Positions 14,849-23,420 of a stretch of DNA of 64,000 nt are shown here, piece after piece. A program made the translations under genes and the position numbers. The stretch's first letter is position 1, and the number at the start of each line of letters is the position of its first letter. The DNA is from Pseudogracilibacillus auburnensis (GTDB taxonomy: Bacteria; Bacillota; Bacilli; Bacillales; Amphibacillaceae): positions 62,001-126,000 of the forward strand of contig NZ_QJJQ01000005.1 in NCBI RefSeq assembly GCF_003201975.1, read 5' to 3'. The notes under the pieces are model-generated. The model saw only the letters and a list, made by a program, of their open reading frames with translations, ran no database searches and had not been told where the DNA came from.

Positions 14849-16282
14849 TTATAATTTAAATTGAATTACTTTTGGTTCGGTCATTTCTTGAATCGTATAT
14901 TTTACTCCTTCACGCCCAAGTCCAGATCCTTTTACACCACCGAAAGGCATTCCATCAATTCGATAATCACTACTATCATTGATCATTAAACCACCTACTT
15001 CTAATCGCTTGATTGCTTCAAAGGCTAGTTTAATATCTTTTGTGAAAATTCCGGCCTGTAAGCCATAGTTTACGTCATTAGCTTTTTCAATTGCTTCGTC
15101 AAGATCCTTCACTTGGAACAATAACACGACAGGTCCAAATATTTCTTCTTTCGCAATTTTTGCATCAGTCGAAACATTTGTTAAAACCGTAGGGGAATAA
15201 AAAGCCCCATCTCTTTTTCCGCCAGTTAATAAAGTTGCCCCTTCATCTAGTGCTTCATTTACCCACTCTTCTACACGGATTGCTTCCTTCTCACTAATAA
15301 GTGGCCCCATATTGGTCGCTTCATCCTTTTTATCCCCTACTTTATACGTATTTGTTTTGGTGATAAATTTTTGGACAAATTCATCAAAGTTAGACTCTGT
15401 AACAAAAATTCGTTGTACACCTAAACAATTTTGCCCAACTGCCCAAAATGCACCTGATACACAACTGCTAACTGTATCCTCTATATTAGCATCGTCTAAA
15501 ACGATTACCGGTGAATTAGAGCCTAATTCCATGCTTAACTTTTTCAGGCCTGCTTTTTTAGCAATTTGTTCTCCTGTTTCAAGTCCACCTGTAAACGAAA
15601 CCATACGAATGGAAGGGTGTGAAATTAATATGTCGCCTATTTCACTTCCACTACCGGTAATGACGGATAATACTTTTTCAGGTAATCCCGCAGCATCAAA
15701 TGCCTCCGCTAAAAGGATCGCACTTATTGGCGTAAGTGTTGCTGGTTTAACGATGATCGCATTACCTGATGCAACTGCTGGGCCAATTTTATGAGCCACT
15801 AAATTTAATGGGTCATTAAACGGTGTAATAGCAGCAATGATCCCAATTGGAAATTTATAATAATATCCAACACGATTTTCATGTCCTGGCATTTGATCAA
15901 AAGGGATAGTCTCCCCGTTGATTCGTCTTGCCTCTTCTGCGGAAATACGTAGTGTATCCACACATCTTGACACTTCTGCCCTTGCTTCTGTAATTGTTTT
16001 ACTTCCTTCACTTGCAATTGTTTCAGCATATAGTTCACTATGTTCAAGTACATAGTCTGCTGCTTTATTCAAAATAGAAAGTCGTTCATGTACAGGCATT
16101 TGTGCGGCAATTTTTGCACCCTCTTCAGCTGCCTCTATAGCATGTAACATATCCTCTTTTGTCGCTTTTGGTACTGTTGAAAAAATTGTATTATCTTGAG
16201 GGTCATAGACATTAATCGTCTCTTCTTTCTCGATCCACCTACCACCAATTAACATCCTTTTTCCCTTGATCTTAGTCATCAT
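14849..16282 (-). CDS. doeC: Aldehyde dehydrogenase, probable aspartate-semialdehyde dehydrogenase (DoeC)
   Basis: A 477-residue NAD(P)-dependent aldehyde dehydrogenase. In this context it should oxidise the transamination product aspartate semialdehyde to aspartate. Visible motifs are FNDPLNLVAHKIGPA with the cofactor-binding IVKPATLTP, SFTGGLETGEQIAKKAG, the general-base Glu252 in SMELGSNSP, and the catalytic Cys286 in VGQNCLG. The start is taken at the first ATG (16282), ten bases after AGAGGT, which removes an eight-base overlap with doeB that a GTG at 16294 would create. doeB ends four bases upstream, so the two are translationally close. Succinate-semialdehyde dehydrogenases are the closest generic alternative. 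Confidence 0.8.
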   Translation of the reverse strand: MMTKIKGKRMLIGGRWIEKEETINVYDPQDNTIFSTVPKATKEDMLHAIEAAEEGAKIAAQMPVHERLSILNKAADYVLEHSELYAETIASEGSKTITEARAEVSRCVDTLRISAEEARRINGETIPFDQMPGHENRVGYYYKFPIGIIAAITPFNDPLNLVAHKIGPAVASGNAIIVKPATLTPISAILLAEAFDAAGLPEKVLSVITGSGSEIGDILISHPSIRMVSFTGGLETGEQIAKKAGLKKLSMELGSNSPVIVLDDANIEDTVSSCVSGAFWAVGQNCLGVQRIFVTESNFDEFVQKFITKTNTYKVGDKKDEATNMGPLISEKEAIRVEEWVNEALDEGATLLTGGKRDGAFYSPTVLTNVSTDAKIAKEEIFGPVVLLFQVKDLDEAIEKANDVNYGLQAGIFTKDIKLAFEAIKRLEVGGLMINDSSDYRIDGMPFGGVKGSGLGREGVKYTIQEMTEPKVIQFKL

Positions 16283-16286
16283 ACTT

Positions 16287-17516
16287 TCACGCACCTCTCT
16301 GAATAGAATTCCTTTTTAAAGGATGATGTGATTCTTCACGTTTTAAAAAACGATTCACCGCTGCTACGAATATTGCTGTTCCAATCGGCAAACAATTTTC
16401 ATCAATGTCAAAAATTGGTGTGTGAAGATCACGGTCTAATCCATCTTCAAGTGAACAGCCTAGGAAAAACATGGATCCCGGAATCTCTTCAGTCATATAC
16501 CCGAAATCTTCACCACCCATTCCAAACGGCTCCCAATGAATATGCATATCTGGATAAATTTCACTTATCGCTTGTTCAATAACCATATTCACTTCCATAT
16601 GATTATTTAATGCAGGTTCACCTTTTTCTAGTTCAAACTCATAGGAACCTCCGAACGTTTCCACCAGTTTAAAAACTTGCTCTACTTCTTCTGCCAACTT
16701 TTCTCGAGCTTCTGGGGAGTAGGAGCGTAATGTTCCCTCTACTTTCACTTCAGCTGGAATCACATTACTAACAGCACCTGCTTCTATTTTTCCAATACTG
16801 GCGGCAACGATGTCTAATGGGGATATTCTTCGTCCGACAGTTCCGTAAAATGTTTGTAAAACTGCCCCTAACATCCATAATGGATCCGTCGCTAAATGGG
16901 GATATCCACCGTGACCACCTGTTCCTTTAATCGTTGCCTCAAATACATCTACATTCGCCATACTAAAACCAGTATTCATTTGCACAACCCCGACTGGATG
17001 CCAAGGACAAACATGTAAAGCGATAACCGATTCAACATCTTGTAATACTCCATCGCGGATCATATACGGAGCACCAGAAAGTCCATGTTCATCTGTACTT
17101 TCTTCTGCAGGTTGGAAAATAAACTTCACAGTCCCTGTTAATTGCCCTTTATTAAATTGTTCCGATAGTAAATGGACAGCACCAAGTAACATTGCGGTAT
17201 GTGCATCGTGACCGCAAGCGTGCATAACCCCTTCATGCTTTGAAACGAAAGAGTGATCATTTTCTTCTTTGATTGGTAATGCGTCCATATCCGCTCGGAC
17301 AGCTATTGTAGGCCCATGACCAGAAGTAAGTGTTGCAACTACACCATGCCCACCAACATTCGTTTCAATTTTAATATTGTCGATCTTTTTAAGTTCGTTT
17401 ACGACAAATTTTGCTGTTTCAACTTCCTCAAAACTAAGCTCGGGATGTTCATGTAAATAACGACGCCAAAACTTTAATTGGTCAAATAAGGATTCAGCTC
17501 CTTTTACTATTTTCAC
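16287..17516 (-). CDS. doeB: N-acetyl-L-2,4-diaminobutyrate deacetylase (DoeB/EutE, M20 family)
   Basis: An M20-family metallohydrolase. DoeB/EutE removes acetate from the N-acetyl-diaminobutyrate made by DoeA. The 409-residue protein shows HEHPELSFEE near residue 18-27, the metal-binding HACGHDAHTAMLLG near residue 102-115 and the catalytic-base motif PAEESTDEHG near residue 135-145, plus the lid-domain stretch GTGGHGGYPHLA. Amidohydrolases of this type also cleave indoleacetyl- and hippuryl-amino acids, so the substrate rests on the cluster. The start is GTG at 17516, close behind the eutC stop. It is cotranscribed with eutC and doeC. Confidence 0.82.
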   Translation of the reverse strand: MKIVKGAESLFDQLKFWRRYLHEHPELSFEEVETAKFVVNELKKIDNIKIETNVGGHGVVATLTSGHGPTIAVRADMDALPIKEENDHSFVSKHEGVMHACGHDAHTAMLLGAVHLLSEQFNKGQLTGTVKFIFQPAEESTDEHGLSGAPYMIRDGVLQDVESVIALHVCPWHPVGVVQMNTGFSMANVDVFEATIKGTGGHGGYPHLATDPLWMLGAVLQTFYGTVGRRISPLDIVAASIGKIEAGAVSNVIPAEVKVEGTLRSYSPEAREKLAEEVEQVFKLVETFGGSYEFELEKGEPALNNHMEVNMVIEQAISEIYPDMHIHWEPFGMGGEDFGYMTEEIPGSMFFLGCSLEDGLDRDLHTPIFDIDENCLPIGTAIFVAAVNRFLKREESHHPLKRNSIQRGA

Positions 17517-17527
17517 ATCACATCAAC

Positions 17528-18490
17528 TCACTTTTCTTCTGTTAATTTTTTATAGGCATAAAGTGCAATTCTAGTATCTTGTGCACCTGTGCCGGTTAGA
17601 TCAGCTACTGTAATATCATCAACTTTTTTTCTCGCCATTTCTTTTTGCGAGGTGATCTCACCTAACTCCACAATGCCGTCCGTTTTTTCAACTATGTTTT
17701 GTTCTAAAGCCGAACGCAATTCCCCGAGTACTTCACATTGAGAAATAACATCACATACGTACAGGTTAGCCTTTCGTAAAATTTCCGGGTCCAGTTCTTG
17801 CTTATGTTCTGCATCTGAACCCATTGCTGTAATATGTGTTCCAGGTTGAACCCATTCACTTTGTATGACCGGTTCGGTTGCAGGAGTAGTTGTAATGACG
17901 ATATCACTATTTTTAACTACACTTTCTGCATTTTCTTTTATCGTTACTTTTACTTGTAGTTTTTCTTCCATTTCATGTTTAAATTCAAGAAGTCGTTTTT
18001 TAGTTCGGCCACAAACATTAATTTCCTTAAAATGACGAACTTCCCTTAAAGCCATTAATTGATAACGAGCTTGGGCTCCTGCCCCGATTACACCAACTGT
18101 ATGAACTTTTTCTTTTGCCATATATTTAGCTGCAACAGCGCCTGCTGCAGCAGTACGTATATCAGTTAAATAACCATTGTCGTATAAGAGTGCTTCTGGC
18201 TGTCCGTTTAAAGCATTGATTAAAAACATTAATCCGCCTGTACTTGGCAAACCAAGTTTGTAATTATTAAAAAACCCTGATGAAACTTTTAAAGCGAACA
18301 TCTCATGTCCAGGAATATACGCAGTCTTCACATCGACTTCTCCATTATTTTCTGGAATATCCACACGCATAATTGGTGGCATTTGAACATTTTTAGACTG
18401 TAAATCGGTGAAAGCCCCTTCAACCTCTTGAATGACTTCATCGTTTATTTGTACATATTTCCTAATTTCCTCTTCTGTGAAAATTAACAT
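17528..18490 (-). CDS. eutC: EutC-like ornithine cyclodeaminase/mu-crystallin family protein
   Basis: A 320-residue NAD(P)-binding protein of the ornithine cyclodeaminase/mu-crystallin family. The Rossmann motif GVIGAGAQARYQ and the DIRTAAAGAVAAKYMA segment are clear, as are STGGLMFLINALNG and the C-terminal GTGAQDTRIA. In other bacteria eutC sits with eutA and eutB in ectoine/hydroxyectoine clusters, where its reaction is unproven. ATG at 18490 is chosen because it is seven bases after AAGGGGG; the ATG at 18496 is only one base away. It heads the eutC-doeB-doeC transcript, with a promoter and a palindrome upstream. Confidence 0.82.
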   Translation of the reverse strand: MLIFTEEEIRKYVQINDEVIQEVEGAFTDLQSKNVQMPPIMRVDIPENNGEVDVKTAYIPGHEMFALKVSSGFFNNYKLGLPSTGGLMFLINALNGQPEALLYDNGYLTDIRTAAAGAVAAKYMAKEKVHTVGVIGAGAQARYQLMALREVRHFKEINVCGRTKKRLLEFKHEMEEKLQVKVTIKENAESVVKNSDIVITTTPATEPVIQSEWVQPGTHITAMGSDAEHKQELDPEILRKANLYVCDVISQCEVLGELRSALEQNIVEKTDGIVELGEITSQKEMARKKVDDITVADLTGTGAQDTRIALYAYKKLTEEK

Positions 18491-18547
18491 CGACATGCCC
18501 CCTTAACCACTTATAAAACAATTTCAGCTTGAAAATATCGTACCTCT

Positions 18548-18628
18548 ATTATAAGATTCATTCCTTATTGGAAACAATTGCTACAATGTATGAACTTTTC
18601 ATGACAGTTTATATACAAATTGTATGAA
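18548..18628 (-). promoter_or_regulatory. eutC promoter with upstream palindrome and direct repeats
   Basis: On the minus strand TTGTTT (18572-18577) and TATAAT (18548-18553) are 18 bp apart. Just upstream lies the 13-bp palindrome ATACAAATTGTAT (18613-18625) and two direct repeats TGTATGAA at 18587 and 18621, 34 bp apart. The arrangement is what an activator site would look like; the neighbouring PucR-family protein is the natural candidate. Confidence 0.5.
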
Positions 18629-18684
18629 ATTGTTCATTTTGTATTTTTAGTCCGTCTATTTCTCTGTTTAACTGTTCGTAGAAT

Positions 18685-18716
18685 GAAAAAACCCCTAGCA
18701 ATTTTTTCGCTAAGAG
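18685..18716 (-). terminator. Terminator overlapping the pucR stop
   Basis: CTTAGCG and TGCTAGG pair (with G-T pairs) around a short A/T loop and are followed by GGTTTTTTC on the minus strand. The stem includes the pucR stop codon. Confidence 0.6.
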
Positions 18717-20395
18717 TCCATGTGATAATGAAAATTTTCTGTTGTTTTTAAAGCACCTGTTAACCATACTTTAATACTAATATTTAATAAGAAAACATCG
18801 TCTGGGTTATCAAGTGATAAATTGGTTAAACTTTCTATTTTCCTTAAACGATATAATAATGATTGGCGGTGTAAATTTAAAATTCGTGCTGCCTGACTAA
18901 CATTGCCGTTTTGATTATCGTAAGCGATAAATGTGTCGATTAAATCCATTTCTCGTTTTTGTTCGTATTCAATGAGTGGAGCAATGGTCGCTAAGGTTAT
19001 ATCACGAACTTCATGATTGTTCGCTAGATGGAGAAGCAAGCGATTTAATTGGGTGTCTTCAAAACTAATTCGTTGTCCAGGTCCTTTTTGTTTTCTACCC
19101 ATATCAAGTGCTGAACTAGCCTTTTTATAGCTTTCATGAAATTGCATGATTCCGTCCAAATGCATACCGATTCCCCACGAAAAAAGTACTCCTGGTATGA
19201 GCGCGTTTAATCGTTTATCTACCAAATCTAAAAAGTGATGAACGGTACTATGTTCCTCATTTTTGGATTCTAAATAAATAATGAGTCGATCATCATCAAA
19301 TGTAAATGCAACTGTTTTATTTACTACCGAAGCTGCATATCGTACTTCTTCTTCAATATAGTAAATAATATTTTTAAAGCCAAAGTCTTGCCCACCGTAT
19401 TGCCCTTCTGAAAAACTATCGAAATTTTCTGAATACCCAACCATACATATATACGGTACGTTCAGATTATAGCCGAAAAGTTTCGCTCGTGACTGAATGT
19501 TATCATCAAAAATCATTTGTGGCGTTTTTGCTAATCCCCAAATAAATTCATTTCGAAGGCGAATCTCCGTTTTTACAATTGCATCCTCACGAGAAATCCA
19601 TAAAGCTGTTGCAGCGGACAAGCTTTCCATTACTTGAAGGGCATTATTTGTTAGCAAATTTTTATTTTTCATTAAAATAATAAAATACCCTTGTGCTAAA
19701 TTTCTAGATCCAGATGTAATTTCTTTTTTAAGTAAATACCCATCTTCATAGGCAACCTTTTGAATATGTCTGAAAGATGATTCATCCATATTGATCTCAT
19801 CATCTGTCTCAAAACTATACCAGAGGTCAATCATTTTTTCCGGATCTGCTCCTGATGATTTTGCCCGCCCTTTGCTATCAGCAAATACAATGGCACAATC
19901 TAATTCACGTTCGACAAATTTAATAATTTCCGATAGGTCTTTTCCGTGAATAACGAAATCTATGAGCATCTTCTGTGTTTGTCGAGCCTTTTCTGAAAAG
20001 CTTTCTTGCCTTCTATTTATTTCTTTCATCGTTTCTCTTTGAATATCTGCAAATCTTAATTCCCAAGGTAATTCGATGAGGACGAATCTTTTTTCCTCTG
20101 CAAAATCAATAATGGTATCTGGAATATCAAATATATAACGTCCAATGGCGATTCCTAGAGCCGAGGCCCCAGACTCATAAACATCTTTAACAAATTGAAA
20201 CAATAATTCAGGTTCATTTTCACAACCCATTCCAGTCGTAAGGACAAATTCTTGTTTTCTAACAAAGTTTTCTACGGGACCTTCGATTGCCGACATCCAT
20301 TCTACATCACGCTTATCTAATATTTCGATTCCAGTTCTTACTTTTGCCGTATTGAAAATAGGGAGATTCACAATTTCCTGTACAGTTATAGGCAT
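18710..20395 (-). CDS. PucR-family transcriptional regulator of the ectoine cluster
   Basis: A 561-residue regulator. The N-terminal PucR-type sensing domain (about residues 1-115) begins PITVQEIVNLPIF and holds VLTTGMGC. A central region of GAF/GGDEF-like character follows, and the C-terminal helix-turn-helix domain (about 495-550) reads NVSQAARILNLHRQSLLYRL. PucR proteins respond to purine degradation intermediates in Bacillus subtilis; here the setting suggests an ectoine-derived signal. ATG at 20395 is nine bases after GGAG; the TTG at 20425 in the longer frame has no such box. It lies four codons or so behind eutB in the aspA-eutB-pucR transcript. Confidence 0.85.
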   Translation of the reverse strand: MPITVQEIVNLPIFNTAKVRTGIEILDKRDVEWMSAIEGPVENFVRKQEFVLTTGMGCENEPELLFQFVKDVYESGASALGIAIGRYIFDIPDTIIDFAEEKRFVLIELPWELRFADIQRETMKEINRRQESFSEKARQTQKMLIDFVIHGKDLSEIIKFVERELDCAIVFADSKGRAKSSGADPEKMIDLWYSFETDDEINMDESSFRHIQKVAYEDGYLLKKEITSGSRNLAQGYFIILMKNKNLLTNNALQVMESLSAATALWISREDAIVKTEIRLRNEFIWGLAKTPQMIFDDNIQSRAKLFGYNLNVPYICMVGYSENFDSFSEGQYGGQDFGFKNIIYYIEEEVRYAASVVNKTVAFTFDDDRLIIYLESKNEEHSTVHHFLDLVDKRLNALIPGVLFSWGIGMHLDGIMQFHESYKKASSALDMGRKQKGPGQRISFEDTQLNRLLLHLANNHEVRDITLATIAPLIEYEQKREMDLIDTFIAYDNQNGNVSQAARILNLHRQSLLYRLRKIESLTNLSLDNPDDVFLLNISIKVWLTGALKTTENFHYHMDS

Positions 20396-20428
20396 TTCTT
20401 CACTCTCCATTTCATGTGATAACAAAAG

Positions 20429-21406
20429 CTAGATGATTTTTTTCATTACGGATGGATCAACATTATTTCCAGTAATTATTGTGGCAACTTCTTTACCAGC
20501 TTCTTTTATTTTACCACTTACTATAGCCCCAACACCAGTTGCAGCAGCCCCTTCTACGATAAAGCGGTGTTCATGAAGCATAAAAGCCATCCCTTTAGCA
20601 ATCTCTTCTTCAGAAAGTAACACAAATTCATCGATTAAATGTTGTACCATTGGAAATGTGTATTGATTATCTAACCCTATTCCACCAAGTAAACTATCTG
20701 CTAACGTATCTTGCTCTTTTAGCGAAACAGGCTTGTTTGCGCGAACACTTTCAAACATAACTGGACTTCTTTCCATGGAAACACCGATCAGTTTTATCTT
20801 CGGGTTATTCTTTTTTAACACGAAAGCAATACCCGCAAATAATCCTCCCCCAGATACAGGAATGATCGCCGTATCTATATGCGGAAGATGATGAAGTAGT
20901 TCTAATCCTATTGTTCCTTGACCAGCTATAACGAATGGATCATCAAAAGGTTTAATGACAGTCAATCCATGTTCCTTTTCTAACTTATAACTATACTGTT
21001 CAGCCTCATCTTGACTATCTCCAACCTTGATCACTTCCGCTCCTAATTGTTGTAATTTATCTACTTTTGCTTGCGGTACACGATTGGAAATACAAATAAG
21101 CGCTTTCACTCCTAATGTGTTTGCAACATAAGCTACTGCTAGACCATGATTGCCAGTCGAAAAGGTCGTCACCCCTTTTGCTCTTTCTTCCATTGTTAAA
21201 GAGAGCAGCTTGTTTGCTGCTCCCCTTATTTTAAATGCACCTATTTCATGCATATTTTCTAACTTTAAATGAACGGAGGCACCTAACAGTTCTCCTAACT
21301 TTGGACTTGAAATAAGTGGTGTCTCGGAAACGATATTACTTATGCGCTTTCTCGCTTGCCATACAGATGGCATTGTTACATCTTTTTCAAAACGTTGATT
21401 CCCCAT
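20429..21406 (-). CDS. eutB: EutB-like threonine dehydratase family protein (PLP)
   Basis: A 325-residue PLP enzyme of the serine/threonine dehydratase fold. Lys59 in the GAFKIRGAANKL motif is the expected Schiff-base lysine; TFSTGNHGLAVAY and the glycine-rich PVSGGGLFAGIAF bind the cofactor phosphate. It lacks a C-terminal ACT regulatory domain, so it is a catabolic rather than biosynthetic type. eutB is a marker of ectoine/hydroxyectoine clusters, proposed to act on hydroxylated intermediates. AAAGGTGG lies upstream of the ATG. A plain serine or threonine dehydratase is the alternative. Confidence 0.8.
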   Translation of the reverse strand: MGNQRFEKDVTMPSVWQARKRISNIVSETPLISSPKLGELLGASVHLKLENMHEIGAFKIRGAANKLLSLTMEERAKGVTTFSTGNHGLAVAYVANTLGVKALICISNRVPQAKVDKLQQLGAEVIKVGDSQDEAEQYSYKLEKEHGLTVIKPFDDPFVIAGQGTIGLELLHHLPHIDTAIIPVSGGGLFAGIAFVLKKNNPKIKLIGVSMERSPVMFESVRANKPVSLKEQDTLADSLLGGIGLDNQYTFPMVQHLIDEFVLLSEEEIAKGMAFMLHEHRFIVEGAAATGVGAIVSGKIKEAGKEVATIITGNNVDPSVMKKII

Positions 21407-21426
21407 ACCTCTACCACCTTTTAATA

Positions 21427-22857
21427 TTATTTATTTGTTGGTATTGGTTCCCCTGCAATTCCTGGCCGAGTCATTTCAAATGGATCTAGTATTTGGTCGA
21501 TCGCCACTTCTGATAAAATATTATCTCTTAATACGATGTCCCGTACGGATACTCCTGTTTCTAACGCTTCTTTTGCTACTTTGGTTGCAATTTTATAGCC
21601 GACATGTGGATTTAATGCAGTAATGACACCAATACTTTGATCAACATATGCTTTACATACTTCTATATTCGCTTCGATTCCTTCAATACAATACTTTCTA
21701 AATGCATCAAGTACCTGATTCATCATCCGTAATGACTGATGGAGATTAAAGATAAGGACTGGCTCCATTACATTTAGTTCAAACTGACCAGCTTCAGATG
21801 CCATAGAAATTGTTTGATCATTCCCCACTACTTGAAAAGCTACTTGGTTCACAACTTCACATATGACAGGATTTATTTTACCTGGCATAATGGATGAACC
21901 TGGCTGACGGGCTGGAATATTAATTTCAGCAAATCCTGCTCTAGGTCCGGAAGACATCAATCGTAAATCATTGGCGATTTTCGACATATTGATCATACAA
22001 ATTTTTAATGCAGAAGACACTTCTGTATACGCATCTGTATTCTGGGTTGCATCAACTAGATCTTCGGCATTTTTAAAAGGAACTCCTGTCAGTTCTCTTA
22101 AAATTTCTACAGACCTTCTCATATAACTTGGGTCTGCATTAAGTCCCGTTCCAACTGCAGTTGCTCCCAAGTTTACTTCTAGAAGTCCTTCATGGAGTTT
22201 ACTAATTCTTTTTAAATCGCGTGATAAGACTCGTCCATAAGCTTGGAACTCTTGTCCTAAGCGAATTGGTACGGCATCTTGTAAATGCGTGCGACCCATT
22301 TTAATTACATGGTCAAATTCTTTTCCTTTATCAAAAAAAGTAGCCGAAAGTCGTTTAAGTGTTTCTTCTAATCGCTCAATAAATTGTAATGTAGCAATAT
22401 GGATAGCAGTCGGAAAAGCATCATTCGTTGATTGAGCCATATTTACGTGAATATTTGGATGGATCACATCATACTCGCCTTTTTCTCTTCCGATCAATTC
22501 AAGTGCACGATTGGCAATGACTTCATTTGCGTTCATATTAACAGACGTTCCCGCACCACCTTGAATTGGGTCGACGATAAATTGATCATGCAAATTCCCG
22601 GAAATCACTTCATCTGCCGCACTAACGATAGCATTTCCAATCGTGTGGTCTAGGCTTCCAACTTCCATATTCGCAAGTGCTGCCGCTTTTTTCACTAAAG
22701 AAATTGCCACGATCAACTCTGGTTCAATGGTGTATCCTGTAATATTAAAATTTTCACGTGCTCTCACTGTTTGAATCCCGTAATAAGCGGAAGCAGGAAC
22801 CTCCTTTTGTCCTAATAGATCTTCCTCAACACGATTTTGATTTACTACCATCTGCAA
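21427..22857 (-). CDS. aspA: Aspartate ammonia-lyase (aspartase)
   Basis: Converts aspartate to fumarate and ammonia, here the natural exit from the ectoine route into the citric acid cycle. The 476-residue protein has the fumarase/aspartase fold: the N-terminal EEDLLGQKEVPASAYYGIQT, QGGAGTSVNMNANEVIANRA, and the superfamily signature GSSIMPGKINP near residue 318. NMNANEVIANRALE and the absence of fumarase-specific features favour aspartase. The start is TTG at 22857, six bases after AGGAGG; the ATG six bases further on is too distant. It is the first gene behind the strongest promoter of the cluster. Confidence 0.88.
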   Translation of the reverse strand: MQMVVNQNRVEEDLLGQKEVPASAYYGIQTVRARENFNITGYTIEPELIVAISLVKKAAALANMEVGSLDHTIGNAIVSAADEVISGNLHDQFIVDPIQGGAGTSVNMNANEVIANRALELIGREKGEYDVIHPNIHVNMAQSTNDAFPTAIHIATLQFIERLEETLKRLSATFFDKGKEFDHVIKMGRTHLQDAVPIRLGQEFQAYGRVLSRDLKRISKLHEGLLEVNLGATAVGTGLNADPSYMRRSVEILRELTGVPFKNAEDLVDATQNTDAYTEVSSALKICMINMSKIANDLRLMSSGPRAGFAEINIPARQPGSSIMPGKINPVICEVVNQVAFQVVGNDQTISMASEAGQFELNVMEPVLIFNLHQSLRMMNQVLDAFRKYCIEGIEANIEVCKAYVDQSIGVITALNPHVGYKIATKVAKEALETGVSVRDIVLRDNILSEVAIDQILDPFEMTRPGIAGEPIPTNK

Positions 22858-22966
22858 TCATTTCCTCCTGATTTGGCGCTAATAATAAGCATCTCATTAT
22901 ATTTTATAGACTACCGCAATTTGATTTTATTATCTAAAGCGGGCAGTTTTTCTTATATCCATCTCG

Positions 22967-22995
22967 ATTATATATTCTTTTTATTTAGTTTTCAA
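22967..22995 (-). promoter_or_regulatory. Strong SigA-type promoter of aspA-eutB-pucR
   Basis: On the minus strand TTGAAA (22990-22995) and TATAAT (22967-22972) have a 17-bp spacer. It gives a leader of about 100 nucleotides before aspA. A dyad GAAAAC-N6-GTTTTC lies just upstream at 23007-23024. Confidence 0.7.
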
Positions 22996-23047
22996 TCCGA
23001 TTTTAGAAAACTTTGACGTTTTCGTCTAAGGTTGTAGGGACAGTAAT

Positions 23048-23404
23048 CTATTGAATCACTTCTTCAAGAACCTTTGCATTGTTATTTTCTTCGTCTTTTG
23101 CTCCAAATAATAATGTAATATCTTTATCTGTTTCCTTTATTATTTCTTTCAACTTGATAAAAGCTTCTTGTTGATCACCTTGTTTTAATTCTTCTTTATA
23201 TTTCTCTTTAAATTGTGCAAATTTTTTACCCTCATGATTAAACCACTTTCTTAATTCATTTGAAGGACCAAGTTCTTTTAACCAATAATCTAACTGTGCC
23301 TCTTCTTTTGATACACCCCTTGGCCATAATCGATCCACTAAAATCCTTATTCCGCCATCTTCTTTCATTTTATCATATATTCGCCTTGTCTTAATTTTGG
23401 TCAT
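23048..23404 (-). CDS. DUF488 family protein (YeaO-like)
   Basis: A 118-residue cytosolic protein of unknown role. The family pattern is clear: an N-terminal KTRRIYDKM, then RILVDRLWPRGVSKE near residues 20-34, DYWLKELGPSNELRKWF near residue 39-55, and DITLLFGAKDEENNNA near residue 93-108. AGGAGG lies before the ATG. It lies 16 bases behind the TerC gene on the same strand and is probably in its Mn-responsive transcript. Confidence 0.85.
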   Translation of the reverse strand: MTKIKTRRIYDKMKEDGGIRILVDRLWPRGVSKEEAQLDYWLKELGPSNELRKWFNHEGKKFAQFKEKYKEELKQGDQQEAFIKLKEIIKETDKDITLLFGAKDEENNNAKVLEEVIQ

Positions 23405-23420
23405 TCCGATCCTCCTCTTA

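Noticed and set aside
7199-22857. Alternative reading of the cluster as generic amino acid or sialic acid catabolism
   Set aside because: The joint presence of DoeA-type M24, DoeB-type M20, EutA, EutB, EutC, class III aminotransferase, aldehyde dehydrogenase and TRAP fits ectoine clusters; no sialic acid lyase or kinase is present.
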